Source: Malus domestica
Lineage: Eukaryota > Streptophyta > Magnoliopsida > Rosales > Rosaceae
Length of the DNA: 64,000 bases
Reading direction: 5' to 3'
Assembly: GCF_042453785.1 (NCBI RefSeq)
Contig: NC_091666.1
Location: 26,494,501 to 26,558,500 of the forward strand
Shown: piece after piece, positions 1 to 10,539 of the stretch
How the letters are laid out: each line of letters starts with the position of its first letter
Numbering within the stretch: the stretch's first letter is position 1
Made by a program: the position numbers and the translations under genes
Notes under the pieces: model-generated
Databases searched by the model: none
The model's input: the letters and a program-made list of their open reading frames with translations, nothing else
Told to the model about the DNA's origin: nothing

Positions 1-740
1 AGGGTTCAACATACTTTGTGTCTTCGACACTTGCTACAATGTGCCTCGACACCTTGCCCATATTCTCACTAACCAGGTGATGAAATGTGAAGAAGGAACT
101 CATCTTCATGCTACCAACCAGGTGATGAAATGTACAATTCGTACTCTCTTTCATGCCACCAACCAGGTGATGAAATGTACAACCCGTACTCTAATATCAT
201 TTGGCAACTTGCCACTCATGTCACCAACCAGGTGAATAAGGAACTCATCTTCGTGCCACCAACCATGTGATGAAATGTACAACCCGTACTTTAATATCAT
301 TTGGCAACTTGCCACTTATGCCACCAACCAGGTGAAGAAGGAACTCATCTTCATGCCACCAACCAAGTGATGAAATATACAACCTGTACTCTATTTCGTG
401 CCAATCATTTGGCAACTTGCCACTTATGCCACCAACCAGGTGAAGAAGGAGCTTATCTTTATGCCACCAACCAGGTGATGAAATGTACAACCCGTACTCT
501 AATATCATTTGGCAACTTGCCACTCATGCCATCAACCAAGTGAAGAAAGAACTCATCTTCGTGCCACAAACCAGGTGATAAAATGTACAACTCGTACTCT
601 CCTTCATGCCACCAACCAGGTGATGAAATGTACAACCGGTACTCTAATATCATTTGGCAACTTGCCACCCATGCCACCAACCAGGTGAAGAAGGAACTCA
701 TCTTCGTACCACCAACCAAGTGATGAAAGCAACTCACCAT
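1..740 (+). repeat. ~100-bp complex tandem array, CACCAACCAGGTGA type
   Basis: The motifs CCACCAACCAGGTGA and GATGAAATGTACAACC alternate with TTGGCAACTTGCCAC. The last recurs at about 201, 301, 409, 509 and 654, giving a ~100-bp unit with insertions. Short open frames here on both strands are by-products of the repeat. The reverse complement of the core motif recurs at 10880-11100 and 28135-28370, at the same place in elements A and B. Confidence 0.85.
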
Positions 741-1000
741 TTATTCCACCCACTAGAAGACGAGTGGTACAACTTGTATATGTGAACTCCTAGCATTCAC
801 AAATAATAAAAAACCATCAAGCTTGACAACTCAACTAGGGGATCACTTATGCCCAACAAGAGTCATAGTCACCAACAAAGTCTTATTGCAAGCCAACAAT
901 AACTTCAATGTATGGCATACGAAAATCAAGCTATTCAGCCCTCTTGCATCTGCTTCAGACATTTCCCCTCTGTAACAATGCAAACACTACAACTCGTAGA

Positions 1001-1570
1001 AAACTTCACACACTCTTGATTAAGACAGTGTGAAGCAAAACCAATTTATGGTGCCAACAAGAGCTTCATCAAAGGAGTTCAACCACAATTCTCAAAAGCT
1101 TCACACATTATTGATCAAGATAGTGTGAAGCAAAACCAATTTATGGTGCCAACAAGACCTTCATCAATGGAGGGTAACCACAATTCTCAAAAGCTTCACA
1201 CACTCTTGATCAAGACAGTGTGACGCAAAACCAATTTATGATGCCAACAAGAGCTTCATCAAAGGAGTTAAATCACAATTCTCAAAAGCTTCACACACTC
1301 TTGATCAAGACAGTGTGAAGCAAAACCAATTTATGGTGCCAACAAGAGCTTCATCAATGGAGGGCAACCACAATTCTCAAAATCTTCACACACCCTTGAT
1401 CAAGACAGTGTGAAGCAAAACCAATTTATGGTGCCAACAAAAGCTTCATCAAAGGAGTTCAACCAAAATTCTCCAAAGCTTCACACACTCTTGATCAAGA
1501 CAGTGTGAAGAAAAATCAATTTATGGTGCCAACAAAAGCTTTATCAATAGAGGGCAACTACAATTCTCAA
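1001..1570 (+). repeat. Exact-period 95-bp tandem repeat, six copies
   Basis: The anchor GTGTGAAGC occurs at 1028, 1123, 1218 (one substitution), 1313, 1408 and 1503, exactly 95 bp apart. Each unit contains TTCACACACTCTTGATCAAG, TTTATGGTGCCAACAAGA and a CTTCATCAA block. Copies alternate between two subtypes (AAAGGAGTTCAACC and AATGGAGGGCAACC), which suggests an older 190-bp two-unit duplication step. Confidence 0.92.
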
Positions 1571-2154
1571 ACCTTCGAAGCAAATTCAAGACTGTTCGAA
1601 GCCCCAGAAGACGAAGGCAATAAATGCCTTTGGAACAAACCCACAAACCTCTGATGATCAAGTAAAATCTGACCATCAGATTCCTGCAACTGGTCGAGCT
1701 TCCTCTTCATGTTTGTAGCATAGTCATGTGCGAGCCTGTGCAACTGTTTATTCTCATGCTTGAGCCCTCTGATCTCCTGTTTGAGACTTATCACTTCAGC
1801 CGCCAATGATTTAACTTGGTGGGTTCGAGCAAATAGGCGTTGGGCCATATTAGACATAGAACCTGCACACTGAACATTGAGAGCCAGAGAATCCTTAACA
1901 GCCAACTCATTAGACCGTTTGGAAAGTAGTCTGTTATCTTTGGGAGTGAGAAGGTTCTTCGCCACCACCACAGCGGTCATATCATTCTTCATCACAGAGT
2001 CCCCAACGGTAAGAGGACCAATAGGGGATAAGAAGGATGGGCACCATATATTGTCTTGAGAATGCATGGTTGCCTCTTCACCAAAGTTCAAGTCAAAACG
2101 ACAGTCGGATGGGCTAGACATTCTCAGAAATGATGAAGGAGAAATGAGGTGCAA
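1567..2154 (-). CDS. 195-residue antisense ORF of E1, coiled-coil protein of unknown function
   Basis: This is an uninterrupted 195-codon frame running against the sense direction of the element, between the 95-bp and 64-bp arrays. The N-terminal third is Ser/Pro-rich. Residues ~105-165 are rich in Leu, Lys, Glu and Gln with heptad-like spacing (SLAAEVISLKQEIRGLKHEN), consistent with a coiled coil. I recognise no enzyme motif. I believe similar frames recur in Rosaceae genome annotations as hypothetical proteins, which would fit a TE-borne gene, but that is recollection. The plus strand upstream of the ATG (2155-2260) has a possible antisense promoter: read on the minus strand it contains CTTTTATAAGGGCAC near 2235. 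Antisense ORFs upstream of the 3' LTR are known in some plant LTR elements. Confidence 0.5.
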   Translation of the reverse strand: MHLISPSSFLRMSSPSDCRFDLNFGEEATMHSQDNIWCPSFLSPIGPLTVGDSVMKNDMTAVVVAKNLLTPKDNRLLSKRSNELAVKDSLALNVQCAGSMSNMAQRLFARTHQVKSLAAEVISLKQEIRGLKHENKQLHRLAHDYATNMKRKLDQLQESDGQILLDHQRFVGLFQRHLLPSSSGASNSLEFASKV

Positions 2155-2539
2155 TAAATCTCTGAACTAAGGGGAAAATTCCTACAAGCAATAACTCTCT
2201 TAATGTACTTCTTGTACATAATTTGTGCCCTTATAAAAGAAAGGGCAACATGGCCGTTGGTTCAAAAATTGAAGAGGCACCACTATCTGGATTTCGAAGA
2301 GGCACCACTTTCCATACACAACATCAGCTCATCGGGTACCACAAATAACTTTGCCAAAGATCTTTGACAAAGGTTAGACACATAAATTTTGAAGGTCCAG
2401 CTACCCTACTATTACCCATAAGGGTAAAGGAACAGCACCATTGCTTGATAACTAGAAAATCCCAATGTGTGTCAGCTTTCGTGCTCTGTGGCAAGGCAGA
2501 TTGGCAAAAATACCCAACCTTTACTCATATTCGAGAAAA

Positions 2540-3060
2540 CACTCCCAACAAGATTGCTTGTTCAAAAATTAAAGAGGCATCGCTCTCCGAATCTCGAGAG
2601 CCCGATTCCCAACAGGATTACATGCTTAAAAATTGAAAAGGCACCGCCCTCCGAATCTCGAGAGCCAGACTCTCAACAGGATTACTTTCTCAAAAATCGA
2701 AGAGACACTGCTATCCGAATCTTAAAAGTCAGACTCCCAACAGGATTACTTTGTCAAAAATCGAAGAGGCACCGCTCTCTGAATCTCGATAGCCAGACTC
2801 CCAACAGGATTACGTGCTCAAAAATCGAAGAGGCACCGCCTTCCGAATCTCGAGAGCCAGACTCCCAACATGATTACTTTCTCAAAAATCGAAGAGACAC
2901 TACTCTCTGAATGTCAAGAGTCAGACTCCTAACAAGATTGTTTTCTCAAAAATTGAAGAGGCACCGTTCTCTTAATCTCGAGAGCTAGATCCCCAACAAG
3001 ATTACTTGTTCGAAAACCGAAGAGGCACCGCTTTCCGAACTTCGAGAGCCAGATTTCCTT
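2540..3060 (+). repeat. Exact-period 64-bp tandem repeat, about eight copies
   Basis: The anchor AACARGATT occurs at 2611, 2675, 2739, 2803, 2867, 2931 and 2995, always 64 bp apart, with a partial copy before the first. Each unit contains AAAAATCGAAGAGGCACCGC and GAATCTCGAGAGCCAGA (an XhoI-like palindrome). The 147-codon plus-strand frame at 2467-2910 is a repeat artefact: the period is not a multiple of three. Confidence 0.92.
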
Positions 3061-4362
3061 GGATAAAGCTTGTCTACAATCTTCACACGCAACATCAACT
3101 TTCCAGATACCACAAACCACTTTTTCAAAGTGCTCTGACAAAGTTAAAACATATGAAACTTGCAGCTCCCATTACATTGCTATGACCAAGAAAGGTAAAG
3201 CAATAACACTACTACTTATTGTTAGGAAGACTCCTATATATGTCGACCTCCATCCTCCATAGCAAGGCAGACCTGCAAATAAAAAAAAATGCTCAACTTT
3301 TCTTCACATCTGAGAGGGCACTCTCAGCAGAGTCTCTTGAAATACTCAGTTTCTTTTCCTCTCGATAATACCTCTACAAACAAGCCATACCAGAGCAAGA
3401 GTATCTCATATCATCAGGGTTAAAAGCAAGAGTATCCCATATCATGCTTTTTCCCTGGTTTTTCCTTTGGTCTTGTTCTTACCTGCAAAACAAGGAGAAA
3501 GAGAGTAATCAGTCAGCACTTGGAATCAAGCTTCCAGTCAGGAACTGACTGCCTAGAACCCTTTGCCTGATTACTTACTTGGCATTACTCTCGAGTACTT
3601 ATCTTCAACATCTTATGCTTCAAGAGAAGATACCACATCTACCTAAGGAATAGATAGGGCAAGTGAGAAAGATAAAAAGAAGCATGTGGAGACTAGCATA
3701 ACAGAACACGTGTCGATACATCCACTACTTTGTCAACAACAAAAGTATCCTATATCATCAGGGTCAAACATACTCTAGATTTGATGGACTTGTTTTGACC
3801 CTCAAATTCTTGAGTCGGCCTTATACTCTGTAGGAAACCAGAAAACCCTCCAGTCCAGTTCAAGAATAAGCCTGTGGAAAGTTACTTATTCAAAAGCAAA
3901 AGTATCTCATATCATCTCTTCTCCATTTGCTTCTCCTTATCCTTGTTGTTGTTTACGACACAAGGAGAAGGAGAACAATCAACCGGAAGTCGAAGTCGAA
4001 CCTCTGATCCAGGTTGCTTGCTTGGAAGTTTGATTACTTACCTTGTCTGTTACCTCCTTCGGCAAATTTCCTAGCTCGGCGACTTGGGGGACTCCTACTA
4101 TAGGGTTTGTATTGCACTTGACCAAGCCCGAAATTACAAGTAAGCTTCAAGTGAAATTGATACATTACCTTGTGCATCTTCATCAGTTAAAGATACCATC
4201 CTTGGATGGAGGAAAAGTACTTCCAGAGAAGATGCCACATCTACATATAAGACAGATAAGGCAAGTGAAAATGATACCACACTTCGGTACTTAGAAGTTT
4301 CGTGATTACTCAATGGCTTGGATCTTGCAAGTCCTCAACCGAAGAGCTTCCCTCACTCGGGA
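3061..4362 (+). other. Non-coding 3' interior of E1
   Basis: No coding frame can be supported. Diverged direct repeats are visible around AGAGTATCTCATATCATC (near 3400, 3430, 3740 and 3900) and ACAAGGAGAAAGAGAG (near 3500 and 3960). These look like two or three imperfect copies of a ~450-bp block. Confidence 0.5.
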
Positions 4363-4376
4363 ACTTAGGGGAGCAC
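4363..4376 (+). promoter_or_regulatory. Polypurine tract of E1
   Basis: ACTTAGGGGAGCAC abuts the LTR start TGTTTGTACC. It fills the role of plus-strand primer and fixes this LTR as the 3' one. The equivalent in elements A and B is ACTTGGRGGACTAC. Confidence 0.7.
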
Positions 4377-4891
4377 TGTTTGTACCATACTCGACCAATC
4401 CCAAAACTACTGAGCACCGGTCAACGTTATACCATCAAGGACCCAGAAGAGTTTCCCTCCAACCAGGAGGCCAATCACAGCGTGATACATGTCGACATCA
4501 GAGGCCAATCACAGCGTGATACATGTCGACATCAGAAGCCAATCACAACACGACACATGTCAATGTCAGAATGAAACTAGAAACTCTCTTCTATAAATAG
4601 AGATCATTCTCTCACAATATTTTCTAATATCATTTGTACTAAATCATTCACTTGTACTCACTAAAGGAGAGCTTGAACCTATGTACTTGTGTAAACCCTT
4701 CACAATTAATGAAAACTCCTCTACTCCGTGGACGTAGCCAATTTGGGTGAACCACGTACATCTTGTGTTTGCTTCCCTGTCTCTATCCATTTGCATACTT
4801 ATCCACACTAGTGACCGGAGCAATCTAGCGAAGGTCACAAACTTAACACTTTCTGTTATACCAAAGTTCTCACTGATTTTGTGCATTAACA
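4377..4891 (+). repeat. 3' LTR of E1 (515 bp)
   Basis: It begins TGTTTGTACCATACTCGACC and ends TTTTGTGCATTAACA. Within it a 34-bp unit (GGCCAATCACAGCGTGATAC and following) is repeated three times from 4469, the third copy diverged. This is a CCAAT-containing, enhancer-like triplication in the U3 region. A TATA box follows at 4592. Confidence 0.85.
4592..4599 (+). promoter_or_regulatory. TATA box in the E1 LTR
   Basis: TATAAATA lies about 25 bp after the 34-bp triplicated CCAAT repeats, at the normal U3 position. It would drive transcription rightwards into the Copia remnant and, from the missing 5' LTR, through E1. Confidence 0.6.
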
Positions 4892-5088
4892 TAATTTATT
4901 ATATTGTTGCTTAGAGTGCAAGCTACTAAGGCCATTATATATAGCTTGTAACTAATAAGAAAGAAAATATTATTCTCAAAAGATCTTTTTCTCTGATCTC
5001 TCTCAATCTTCGACTTCTCTCTCTCTCTCTCTTTTCTCCTTCTCTCTTCTGCATAACCTTCTTCTTCAATATCCTTCAATGGTTTGCA
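4892..5088 (+). repeat. Copia 5' LTR remnant
   Basis: It matches the 3' LTR from about 13508 to 13672 (TATTGTTGCTTAGAGTGCAA, the CT-rich block, CCTTCAATGGTTTRCA). Its first ~70 bp are displaced by E1. It contains the U3/R boundary region GGCCATTATATATAGC, with a TATA-like core. Confidence 0.85.
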
Positions 5089-5100
5089 TGGTATCATCGC
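5089..5100 (+). promoter_or_regulatory. Copia primer-binding site (initiator tRNA-Met type)
   Basis: TGGTATCATCGC begins directly after the LTR terminus TTTGCA. Plant Copia elements typically use TGGTATCAGAGC, complementary to the initiator tRNA-Met 3' end; the last bases here have drifted. Confidence 0.75.
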
Positions 5101-5300
5101 CGGAACAATCATAAAAGCTTGACGGTTTTTCGATCTTGATTTCATTTGCTTCCGCTACAATCTGTGATCGTGTTTTGGTACATTGGTGTGCTTTGACTTC
5201 AACCTTTCTTCTGGTTCTTCACTCTCCAAATGGTGCTCACCATGTGTTTGTGATTTGCTCCCTCTCAATATTCTTTGCGATTTCTCTACAATCTGCAACA

Positions 5301-6586
5301 ATGGTGACAGTTGCTCAGTTATAGATTCTACAGTCTCCAATTACTTCTTTGATTTCATCTGTCTCAAGCTCGGTGAATATGAAACTGGATGAGACGAACT
5401 ATTTGGCTTGACATTTTCAGATGCAATTACTTCTTGAAGGCCATAGCATAATTGGTTTAGTTGATGGTTCAATACCTTGCCCTACCCAATTTAGTCAAGA
5501 TTCTTCTGATAATTCTGCATTTTTGTCTGGTGATTCTTCTACAAGGGTTCCATCCGATGACTACAAAGTTTGGAAGATGCATGATAAGGCATTAATGCAG
5601 TTAATCACTGTAACTTTGTCTCTTGGTGCAGTTTCTTGTGTAATTGGAAGCACTAGCTCCAAAGAATTGTGGACTCGCCTTAAAGAACAATTCTCTATAG
5701 TTACAAGAACGAGCATTTTTCAACTCAAATCCGAACTTCAGACTATAGATAAGGGTAATGATTCTATCACAATATATCTGCAGAAAATTAAAAAAGCAAG
5801 AGATTTATTGTCTGTTGCTGGTGTATTCTTTGAAGATGATGATATTGTGATCCTTACACTAAATGGTTTGCTTGCTAAATTCAATACCATAAGATTTGTG
5901 ATTAGGGGCCGTGAGACTGTGATATCATTGAAAGATCTTCGATCTCAATTACTTGTTGAAGAAACTTTGCTTGAAAATGTCTCTAATTCACCTGTGTTGT
6001 TTGCACTATGGCACAAAGCAATAACTTACCTTCCAAGAATCAGCCTTTTCCCATTTCTGGTGGCAATCATGCTAGTCCCAATTCAAATGCATATAAGTCA
6101 TTCAATAACAATAGCAAAGGTAGGAATCGGTTCACTCCTAACTTCAATCCGAAGTATGGTAATCACAAGAATTTTCATTCAAATCTTGCTCTTGGAATTC
6201 TTGGTACTTCACCACCAAGATCAAATAACTATGGATTTCATTCTCAAACTTGTCAAATTTGTGGGAAACACAATCATTTGGCCTTTACATGTAGATTTAG
6301 AAACATAAATTCTTCCCAAGGTTGTCAAATTTGTGGCAAAAACAACCATCTTGCTGATACTTACAGATATCAAAACACAGGTGCTTCCTCAAGGTGTATC
6401 ATATGTGGGAATCTGTATCACATTGCAGAAACATGCTTTCAAAAGAATTCTACTTCTCAACTGAGTGTTATGCATGCTATAACACCTCATGGTACCTACT
6501 TTCCATTCACAGTGCCATTTGCACCATCACAGCAACAAGTATGGCTTACTAATTATAGTGCCAATAATCACATGACTTCAAAGTAA
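5301..6586 (+). pseudogene. Copia gag polyprotein (pseudogene)
   Basis: The natural start is probably the ATG at 5301, but a TAG follows within eight codons and a TGA replaces a conserved Trp codon at 5409 (context LDETNYLA-stop-HFQMQ). The capsid region continues to ~6000 in one frame, then shifts to the frame at 6008. Three nucleocapsid knuckles follow: CQICGKHNHLAFTC is intact (CX2CX4HX4C), the second has its last Cys replaced by Tyr, and CIICGNLYHIAETC is intact. Several zinc knuckles in tandem are unusual for Copia, where one is common. The product would package element RNA. Confidence 0.85.
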
Positions 6587-7554
6587 AGTAATCTCTCATT
6601 GGCAACTCCATATCCATCAAATGAGACAATCCAGATAGCTAATGGTGAAGGTTTAGCTATATCTCACATTGGTTCTACCCTTCTCAGAACTCCAATGCAG
6701 CCTATTAAGCTTAATTTTATCCTTTATGTGCCAAAATTGTCTCAAAATCTGTTATTTGTGCATAAGATTTGTTTAGATAATAATTGTTGGTTGATTTTCG
6801 ATGCATTTTCATTTTGGATTCAGGACAAAGCCATATGGAGGATCCTTTACAAAGGGCTGTGTAACAATAGATTGTACCCCATCATCTCACCAAGTTCTCA
6901 TGCAGCAATTCTCAAAGGAAAACTTGCAGCTTTTCTTGGAAAACAAGTTATCAACAATATTTGGCATAAGAGACTAGGTCACCCCTCTAATTCAATAGTC
7001 TCTCAAGTTCTCATATCTACAAATGTTCCTTGTGTTGCTGATAGAACACCTTCACTGTGTCAAACCTATTTAGAAGGAAAATTTAGCAAACTACCATTTT
7101 CTCCTTCAGTAGTAAAGTCTGTCAAACCTTTTGATATTGTTCATAGTGATGTGTGGGGTCATGCTTCTTGCATGTCTTTAAAAGGATTCAAATACTATGT
7201 GACCTTCATTGATCATTGTAATATTGTTGGATTTTCCTTATCTACAATAAAAGTGATGTTTCTACCATATTTGTTTCCTTTTACAATTTCATTTTAAACT
7301 TGTTTCAAGTATCCATTAAAACTCTCCAAATTGATAGTGGTGGTGAGTATATTAATAAGGCATTTCAAAAGTTCTTATCTGATAAAGGAATACAACATCA
7401 AATGTCATGTCCTCATACATCAGAACAAAATGGCATAGCAGAGAGAAAACACAAACATATTATTGAAACATCCGTCACTTTGTTACAAACTGCTTCCTTC
7501 CTATCCTTATTTTGGTCATTTGCTTGTCAAACCTCAGTGTACTTAATCAACTGA
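6530..7554 (+). pseudogene. Copia protease and integrase (pseudogene)
   Basis: The protease active-site segment reads VWLTNYSANNHMTS where the family has an Asp-Ser/Thr-Gly triad, so the catalytic Asp is lost. A stop follows at 6584-6586. The GAG-pre-integrase block (IWHKRLGHPSN) and the integrase core continue from 6599: the first catalytic Asp lies in FDIVHSDVWG, the second in LQIDSGGEY, and the Glu in SEQNGIAERKHKHI. Frames break at 7297 and 7554. Confidence 0.85.
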
Positions 7555-7699
7555 ATGCCATCTTCTGCATTGAACAATTAGTCTCCATTTCAATTGCTAC
7601 ATAATTCCATACTTGAGACCCAAGATTTGAAAGTTTTTGGCTGCTCTTGTTATCCTTGGTTAAAACCTTACAACATCACTAAATTAGAACCTACAAAAT

Positions 7700-9420
7700 G
7701 TGTCTTTTTTGGGGTATACATCTAAGTATAAAGGATATCTCTGTTATAATGTGTCTAGAAACAAAGTCTATATATCTAGACATGTGATATTTGATGAGAT
7801 AGAGTTCCCTTATCTTTCTTTAACTACTACACATCAATCTACTCCTTCTTCACCACTGCCTTCACTCATACAAACACCAAGTCCAGTTCCATATCACAAC
7901 AATGTTCTTGTTTTACCAGAGTCACAACATCACTTCATTATGAGTTCCTCACCAGGTCCCACACAATTAAGTTCAAGTCCCACACTTAGTGTCATGCCAA
8001 ATACTGTCATTAATCAAACTTCATAAGGCTCTACTACAATTCCAGTTACAATTTCAAGTTTAAATGCAGAAGATTCAACTTCCCATCAATCCATTGCTAC
8101 ACCAACAACATATCCCTTGTCTCCTACATTCCTTGTGGCACTTGAATTCCAACATAAACAATTGCAAGTGATTATATCCATTCCTCCAGTTAATCTCCAC
8201 CCTATGCAAGAGTGGCATTATTAAGAAGATTGCTCTCCTTGCTGATGTTCAAGAAAATTGAGGAGTTAACTTGACTAAAGTTGAACCTGCAACATATAAA
8301 TCTGCCTTAAAATCCCCAATATGGCATAAGGCCATGAAAGATGAGCGTTCATCTTTACATAATCAAGGTACATGGTATTTGGTTCCACTACCAAAGCACA
8401 AGAACTTAGTTGGTTGCAAATGGGTATCTAAGATAAAAAATAATGTTGATGGTTCAATTGGGAGATATAAGGCACGATTAGTAGCTAAAAGGTTTAATCA
8501 AGAAGAATGTATAGACTATGGGGAGACTTTTAGTCCAGTTGTTAAACCAACAACAGTGCGATTAGTTTTAGCTTTATCAGCACACTTTGGCTAGACATTG
8601 AGACAGTTGGATGTGAAAAATGCCTTTCTTCATGGCATATTGCAGGAAGAGATGTATATGGCACAACCATCTGGATTTGTTGATATTAGACATGAAGACT
8701 ATGTTTGCAGGTTACATAAGTCTTTATATGGATTGAAACAAGCACCAAGGCCCTGGAATGAGAGATTCGCCACTTTTTTACCATCTTTGGGGTTCAAGTC
8801 CACATTTGCACATTCATCACTGTTTGTGAAAGTTGTGGACAGTTATGTGGTAATCTTACTTTTTATGTAGATGACATTATTATCACAAGCAATGTAACCC
8901 AAGCAATCACTGAGGTTATTCAATCTCTTACCAAAGAGTTTGATATAAAAAACTTAGGACCACTACACTATTTTATGGGGATTCAAATTCTGCAGAAAAA
9001 GGATGACTTGTTTCTTTCTCAAGGCAAGTATATTACAAATTTGTTAACTAAGTCTGAAATGTTAATGTCTAAACCATGTGCTACTTCATGCTTACCCTAC
9101 AACAGATTGCTCAAAGATGATGGGAAACCTTATAATAGTCCTGCACTTTATAGAAGTTTGGTTTGAGCTTTACAATACATGACATTCACTAAACCTTACA
9201 TTGCATTTGTAGTGCATCAGGTCTGTCAATTTATGCAAACCCCTATAGAGTCACATTTCATGGATGTCAAAATGATCCTCAGATACTTAAGGGCTACTCA
9301 AGGCTTTGGTATTCATTATGTCAAGGCTTCACTGGATATTACTGCATATAGTGATGCAAAATAGGCTGGAGACCGTAATGATAAAAGATCAACTATTGGA
9401 ATGGTTGTGTTTTTGGGTTC
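7700..9420 (+). pseudogene. Copia reverse transcriptase and 5' half of RNase H (pseudogene)
   Basis: 7700-8030 is the variable linker. RT begins near 8300 (WHKAMKDERSSLHNQGTW) and includes the conserved GCKWVSKIK, GRYKARLVAK, DVKNAFLHGIL and LYGLKQAPRPW. The active-site YVDD lies at ~8866-8878, but in a different frame from the preceding block, after a TAG at 8868. RNase H starts near 9179 and is cut by element A just after VVFLGS at 9420. Frames also break at 8594 and 9166. Confidence 0.88.
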
Positions 9421-9758
9421 TGTTGATGCACAAAACCAGAGGTCTTGGAATAACGTAAATCCGACCGTGAATCTGCATGTAATGTAAATAACACAAGATG
9501 TATCGTGGTTCACCCCAAGGTTTGGGCTACGTCCACACTGATTGTATTGTATTTCTCTGAGAAGTGAGGGAGAGAGTGTGAGAGCTTTGCTCTAGATAGG
9601 AGAGGCTTAGGGTTTGTGAGGGTGTGAAGGCCCTTTTATAGAATACGGACTCCTCACTTATTACATAGTTGCCCATTCCTTTATCACATAATTACATTTA
9701 AGTCCCCCTGAGTATTTGTATGAGATCTAAATACGAGGCCCTAAATATCGTCTAAACA
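9421..9758 (-). repeat. 3' LTR of element A
   Basis: On the plus strand it starts TGTTGATGCACAAAACC and ends CTAAACA. The minus-strand TATA box TATAAAAGGG lies at 9640-9631. A purine-rich ACTTGGAGGACTAC immediately precedes it on the minus strand (9772-9759). Confidence 0.92.
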
Positions 9759-9972
9759 GTAGTCCTCCAAGTCTTTAGTCAAGAGAGTCTTTTGGCTGGA
9801 GACTTGAAATTCAGTCCATGTGTGGGCCGAAGTAACTAGATGTTGCCTTGAACTGATACTTGATATGAGGCGGTGCTCAATCTGAAATGATGCTCAACTA
9901 GAAATATCACACGCTGTGAGGCTGCTCGGTTCGTGGCTTATGTTACCTTGGTTGGCTCGGCTTATGGCATTT

Positions 9973-10390
9973 GAAAGTGAGGGAGTCCCTTTTATAGAAT
10001 AAGGGTTCGCTCCTCAATACATAAATGATGGGCTAGAGTTGATGCTCGTGGCGAGGCGGTTGCTTAGTAGGCGGCGATGCTCTCTAATGAAGGTGAGGGA
10101 GTCCCTTTTATAGAATAAGGGTTCGCTCCTCAATACATAAATGATGGGCTAGACTTGATGCTCGCGGCGAGACGGTTGCTCAGTAGGCGGCGATGCTCTC
10201 TAATGGTGGTGAGGGAGTCCCTTTTATAGAATAAGGGCTTGCTCCTCAATACATAAATGATGGGCTAGAGTCCCCCAAATATTTTTCATAAGTGCTATCT
10301 AATGAAAGTGAGGGAGTCCTTTTTATAGAATAAGGGTTCGCTCCTAAGTACATAAATAATGGGCTAGAGTCCCCCAAGTATTTTTCATGA
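9973..10390 (-). repeat. 116-bp tandem repeat, each unit carrying a TATA motif
   Basis: GGGAGTCC starts at 9981, 10097, 10213 and 10312, spaced 116, 116 and 99 bp. Each unit contains CCCTTTTATAGAATAAGGG, which on the sense strand of the element is the same TATAAAAGGG context as the LTR promoter. The units therefore look like amplified LTR U3 sequence placed inside the element near its 3' end. Element B has two such units at 27536-27680. Confidence 0.88.
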
Positions 10391-10539
10391 GGCCTAATTG
10401 AGGCCCAATATATAGTACATAATGTAGTCCCTCAAGTCTTCGGTCAATAGAGCCTGTTGGTTGGAGACTTGAAATTCAATCCATGTATGGGCCGAAGTGG
10501 TGGTTGTTCGGAGGCGGTATTTGTATACCCTGCACTAAA

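Larger units (their letters stand above)
1..4891 (+). mobile_element. Non-autonomous LTR retrotransposon E1 (3' part)
   Basis: The right end is an LTR (4377-4891) preceded by a purine tract, so the element reads on the plus strand and its 5' LTR lies left of the window. The interior holds three different tandem arrays (~100, 95 and 64 bp) and no gag or pol. The LTR ends TGTT...AACA and shares its termini with elements A (9421-13041) and B (26964-30376), read in the opposite direction; the CACCAACCAGGTGA repeats are also shared. It sits inside the 5' LTR of the Copia element starting at 4892. The target duplication cannot be checked because the left end is missing. Confidence 0.8.

Noticed and set aside
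2467..2910. 147-codon ORF in E1
   Set aside because: Made of the 64-bp repeat; the period is not divisible by three and the strand is non-coding elsewhere.
1001..3060. Regular spaced repeats resembling a CRISPR array
   Set aside because: Units are contiguous tandem repeats without unique spacers, in a plant retroelement.
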